Shown here: positions 61,099 through 64,000 of the stretch, piece after piece
How the letters are laid out: each line of letters starts with the position of its first letter
How positions within the stretch are numbered: position 1 is the first letter of the stretch
NCBI RefSeq assembly: GCF_018866325.1
Contig: NZ_CP076457.1
Span: 1,771,001-1,835,000, forward strand
Origin: Streptomyces sp. YPW6
GTDB lineage: Bacteria; Actinomycetota; Actinomycetes; Streptomycetales; Streptomycetaceae
Reading direction: 5' to 3'
DNA length: 64,000 nt
The notes under the pieces: model-generated
The model's database searches: none
What the model was told of the DNA's origin: nothing
The model's input: only the letters and a program-made list of their open reading frames with translations
Translations under genes and position numbers: made by a program

Positions 61099-62730
61099 TC
61101 AGCCCTGGTGCGGGTAGGTGTAGTCGGTCGGCGGGACCAGCGTCTCCTTGATGGCCCGGGTCAGAGTCCAGCGCTGGAGGTTCTGCGGGGCGCCCGCCTT
61201 GTCGTTGGTGCCGGAGGCACGGCCGCCGCCGAAGGGCTGCTGGCCGACGACGGCGCCGGTCGACTTGTCGTTGATGTAGAAGTTGCCCGCGGCGTAGCGG
61301 AGCTTCTCCATCGTGGCGGCGGCCGCCGCACGGTCGCCCGCGATGACCGAGCCGGTCAGCGCGTAGTCGGAGACCGACTCCATCTGCTCCAGCATGGCGT
61401 CGTACTGCTCGTCCTCGTAGACGTGGATCGCGAGGATCGGGCCGAAGTACTCGGTCGTGAAGACCTCGTTCTCCGGGTCGGTGCACACGATGACGGTCGG
61501 ACGGACGAAGTAGCCCACCGAGTCGTCGTAGCTGCCGCCCGCGATGACCGTGCAGGTCGGGTCGGACTTGGCGCGGTCGATCGCGGCCTTGTTCTTGGCG
61601 AACGAGCGGTCGTCGATGACGGCCCCGATGAAGTTGCTCAGGTCGGTGACGTCACCCATCTTGATGGAGTCGACCTCGGCCGCGAACTCCTCCTGGAAAC
61701 CGGAGTTCCAGATGGAGGCGGGGACGTACGCCCGCGAGGACGCGGAGCACTTCTGGCCCTGGAACTCGAAGGAGCCGCGGGTCAGCGCGGTCTTCAGGAC
61801 GGCGCGGTCGGCGCTGGGGTGCGCGACGACGAAGTCCTTGCCGCCGGTCTCGCCGACGAGCCGCGGGTAGGTGCGGTAGTTGGCGATGTTGTTGCCGACC
61901 GTCTTCCACAGGTGCTGGAAGGTGGGCGTCGAGCCGGTGAAGTGGATGCCGGCCAGGTCGCGGTGGTTCAGCGCCACCTCGGAGACGGCCTTGCCGTCAC
62001 CGGTGACCAGGTTGATGACGCCCTTGGGCAGACCGGCCTCCTCCAGGAGCTGCATCAGCAGCACGGCGGCGTGGGTCTGGGTCGGGGACGGCTTCCACAC
62101 CACGACGTTGCCCATGAGGGCGGGCGCGGTCGGGAGGTTGCCCGCGATGGCCGTGAAGTTGAACGGCGTGATCGCGTAGACGAAGCCCTCCAGCGGGCGG
62201 TGGTCCATGCGGTTCCACACGCCCGGGGAATTGGCCGGGGGCTGCTCGGCGAGGATCTGGCGCGCGTAGTGCACGTTGAAGCGCCAGAAGTCGATCAGCT
62301 CGCAGGGGGTGTCGATCTCGGCCTGCTGCGCGGTCTTGGACTGGCCGAGCATGGTGGAGGCGGCCAGCGTCTCGCGCCAGGGGCCCGACAGCAGCTCGGC
62401 GGCGCGCAGGATGATCGCGGCGCGGTCGTCGAAGGACATCGCGCGCCAGGCCGGGGCGGCGGCCAGGGCCGCGTCGATGGCGTCTTGGGCGTCCTGCTCG
62501 GTGGCCCCGGCGAAGGTGCCGATGACGGCCTTGTGGTTGTGCGGCTGTACGACGTTGACCCGCTCGCCGCCGCCCATCCGCTTCTCGCCGCCGATGGTCA
62601 TCGGCAGGTCGATCGGGTTGTCGGCGAGTTCCTTGAGCTTCACCTCCAGGCGGGCGCGCTCCGGGGAGCCCGGCGCGTAGGAGTGGACCGGCTCGTTGAC
62701 CGGCGCGGGGACCTGGGTGACGGCGTCCAT
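61099..62730 (-). CDS. pruA: L-glutamate gamma-semialdehyde (1-pyrroline-5-carboxylate) dehydrogenase
   Basis: This 543-aa aldehyde dehydrogenase oxidises P5C/glutamate semialdehyde to glutamate with NAD+. Marks are AITPFNFTAIAGNLPTAPALMGNVVVWKPSPTQT, the Glu region GETGGKDFVVAH, and the catalytic Cys in FEFQGQKCSASSRAYVP. The second proline-degradation step follows the PutA-type dehydrogenase gene 53 bp upstream. ATG 62730; the longer open frame upstream is antisense or out of frame with the proline dehydrogenase. Confidence 0.95.
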   Translation of the reverse strand: MDAVTQVPAPVNEPVHSYAPGSPERARLEVKLKELADNPIDLPMTIGGEKRMGGGERVNVVQPHNHKAVIGTFAGATEQDAQDAIDAALAAAPAWRAMSFDDRAAIILRAAELLSGPWRETLAASTMLGQSKTAQQAEIDTPCELIDFWRFNVHYARQILAEQPPANSPGVWNRMDHRPLEGFVYAITPFNFTAIAGNLPTAPALMGNVVVWKPSPTQTHAAVLLMQLLEEAGLPKGVINLVTGDGKAVSEVALNHRDLAGIHFTGSTPTFQHLWKTVGNNIANYRTYPRLVGETGGKDFVVAHPSADRAVLKTALTRGSFEFQGQKCSASSRAYVPASIWNSGFQEEFAAEVDSIKMGDVTDLSNFIGAVIDDRSFAKNKAAIDRAKSDPTCTVIAGGSYDDSVGYFVRPTVIVCTDPENEVFTTEYFGPILAIHVYEDEQYDAMLEQMESVSDYALTGSVIAGDRAAAAATMEKLRYAAGNFYINDKSTGAVVGQQPFGGGRASGTNDKAGAPQNLQRWTLTRAIKETLVPPTDYTYPHQG

Positions 62731-62783
62731 GAGTGCCTTGTCTCCTTGATGTCGGCGGGGATGTGGGTCGGCCCGGGGGCCGC

Positions 62784-63710
62784 TCAGCCCTTGGTGAGGA
62801 TCGAGCGGCCGAAGAACAGCAGGTTGGCCGGCTTCTCCGCGAGGCGGCGCATGAAGTATCCGTACCAGTCGGTGCCGTACGCCGTGTAGACGCGCATCCG
62901 GTGGCCCTCGGCCGCGAGCCGGACGTGCTCGTCGCTGCGGATGCCGTACAGCATCTGGAACTCGTACTCGTCCAGTTTGCGCCCGGCCCGGCGGCCCAGC
63001 TCCTGGGCGATGGCGATGAGACGGGGATCGTGCGACCCGATCATCGGGTAGCCCTCTCCCTCCATCAGGATGCGGGTGATACGGACGTACGCCTTGTCGA
63101 TCTCGGCCTTGTCCTGGTACGCGACGGAGGCGGGCTCCTTGTAGGCGCCCTTCACGATGCGGACGCGGCTGCCGGCCTCGGCCAGGCGGCGGGCGTCGTC
63201 CTCGGTGCGGAAGAGATAGGACTGGATGACGCAGCCGGTCTGCGGGAAGTCCTTCCGCAGCTCCTCGTGGATGGCGAACATCGAGTCGAGGGTGGTGTGG
63301 TCCTCGGCGTCCAGCGTGACCGTGGTGCCGATGGCGGCGGCCGCCTCGACGACCGGGCGGACGTTGGCGAGGGCCAGCTCGTGCCCGTTCTCCAGCGCCT
63401 GGCCGAACATCGACAGCTTGACGGACATCTCGGCGCGCGGGCCCAGGTCCAGGGCCTTCAGGCGCTCGATGAGCTCCAGATAGGCGTCGCGGGCGGCCTC
63501 GGCCTGCGCGGGGGTGGTGATGTCCTCGCCGACGACGTCGAGCGTGACCTCCAGGCCCTTGTCCGCGGCGTCCTCGACGATCGGGACGACCTGGTCGACG
63601 GTCTCGCCGGCGATGAAGCGGTCGACGACCTGCTTGGTGCCGGGCGCGGCCGAGATGAACCGGCGCATCTTGTCGCTGCGCGATGCGGCGAGAATCACGG
63701 GACCCAGCAC
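62784..63710 (-). CDS. Proline dehydrogenase
   Basis: This 308-aa FAD-dependent monofunctional proline dehydrogenase (PutA-barrel type) has VTLDVVGEDITTPAQAEA, MSVKLSMFGQALENG, VTLDAEDHTTLDSM, VRIVKGAYKEPASVAYQDK and EFQMLYGIRSDEHVRLA. It oxidises proline to P5C at the membrane face. The GTG at 63710 has GGAGG six bases upstream. It is co-transcribed with pruA and divergent from a PucR-type gene. Confidence 0.95.
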   Translation of the reverse strand: MLGPVILAASRSDKMRRFISAAPGTKQVVDRFIAGETVDQVVPIVEDAADKGLEVTLDVVGEDITTPAQAEAARDAYLELIERLKALDLGPRAEMSVKLSMFGQALENGHELALANVRPVVEAAAAIGTTVTLDAEDHTTLDSMFAIHEELRKDFPQTGCVIQSYLFRTEDDARRLAEAGSRVRIVKGAYKEPASVAYQDKAEIDKAYVRITRILMEGEGYPMIGSHDPRLIAIAQELGRRAGRKLDEYEFQMLYGIRSDEHVRLAAEGHRMRVYTAYGTDWYGYFMRRLAEKPANLLFFGRSILTKG

Positions 63711-63901
63711 GGGGTACCTCCACGAATGTACGGACGAGGCGTCGTAACGGTACGAACATGAACGAACCGGTACGGCACGGATAACCACTCTGAAATCTAG
63801 GTACCCCGTGCACGCTGTGCCATCGACACCTGTCACGCATCCGTGGCCGCCATCTCAGACATCTGTATGAGGAAGGCCGCGCGGGGGTGCAGAATGGCGG
63901 G

Positions 63902-64000
63902 GTGACAGGCGATTACCAGGAACTGGTCGACGAGATCTCGTCCCTCCTCGACGCCCCGGCCACCCTGGAGAACCGGGACTTCGGCCTCGTCGCCTTCGGG
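63902..64000 (+). CDS. PucR-family regulator, N-terminal fragment (continues beyond window)
   Basis: GTG 63902 begins MTGDYQELVDEISSLLDAPATLENRDFGLVAFG, the start typical of PucR/CdaR-type regulators beside proline-utilisation genes in Streptomyces. It is divergent from proline dehydrogenase across 191 bp and therefore a probable activator of the two proline genes. Only 33 codons are in the window. Confidence 0.75.
   Translation, partial: MTGDYQELVDEISSLLDAPATLENRDFGLVAFG

Noticed and set aside
61099..63840. A 913-codon minus frame running through both proline genes
   Set aside because: Its first third is out-of-frame sequence of proline dehydrogenase. Only the part from 62730 on is the aldehyde dehydrogenase, so this is not a PutA-like fusion.

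Overview
The window is chromosomal DNA from a high-GC actinomycete, almost certainly a Streptomyces. Supporting signs are the strong third-position GC bias, the frequent GTG/TTG starts, two tandem conservons (cvnABCD), an acyl-CoA carboxylase beta/epsilon pair, a Scr1-type XRE + DUF397 + ATPase triad, a streptogrisin-like protease and a classic actinobacterial iron box. I saw no rRNA, tRNA, CRISPR array, transposase or complete prophage.

Layout. (1) 1-7,859: the end of one conservon and all of a second, each encoding a membrane sensor kinase-like CvnA, a roadblock CvnB, a DUF742 CvnC and a Ras-like GTPase CvnD. The two cvnD genes share an unbroken 374-bp identical block. (2) 7,996-9,848: acyl-CoA carboxylase epsilon and beta subunits. 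(3) 10,112-16,455: a secreted GH101 endo-alpha-N-acetylgalactosaminidase facing a GH64 beta-1,3-glucanase across a LacI-type palindrome, then a secreted peptidoglycan-binding protein. (4) 16,641-22,410: a YceI protein and an iron/siderophore importer (binding lipoprotein, two permeases, ATPase) with an iron box, plus an FMN-binding protein that may be co-regulated. (5) 22,429-26,290: a decaying accessory patch with an RHS-toxin remnant, two possible immunity-type genes, a Nudix gene with a nonsense codon and a GNAT gene. (6) 26,291-39,319: catalase, a GlsB stress membrane protein, a RibD-like reductase, a thioredoxin-reductase-like flavoprotein, the WhiJ-like triad, an AraC regulator and several secreted or membrane proteins. 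(7) 39,378-51,070: one same-strand run consisting of a LacI regulator, a complete Opp/Dpp-type ABC transporter, a GH1 and a secreted GH3 glycosidase. I read it as an oligosaccharide-uptake operon using a peptide-type importer. (8) 51,355-63,999: core amino-acid metabolism with citramalate synthase, a TetR regulator and agmatine deiminase (with a putative operator), IlvE, LeuB, an AAC(2')-like acetyltransferase, a secreted protease, a nitroreductase, and proline catabolism (PutA-type dehydrogenase and P5C dehydrogenase) divergent from a PucR-type regulator.

From memory, the two conservons, acyl-CoA carboxylase, citramalate synthase, agmatine deiminase, ilvE, leuB and proline genes lie close together in Streptomyces coelicolor. 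If so, the roughly 41 kb between about 9.85 and 51.3 kb is largely strain- or clade-specific cargo inserted in a conserved backbone, enriched in secreted glycosidases and importers.

Many gene ends are marked by long perfect hairpins, often shared by convergent genes. Several operator-like palindromes sit next to regulators and are the most testable predictions here. All functional calls rest on reading the translated sequence by eye, with no database search.
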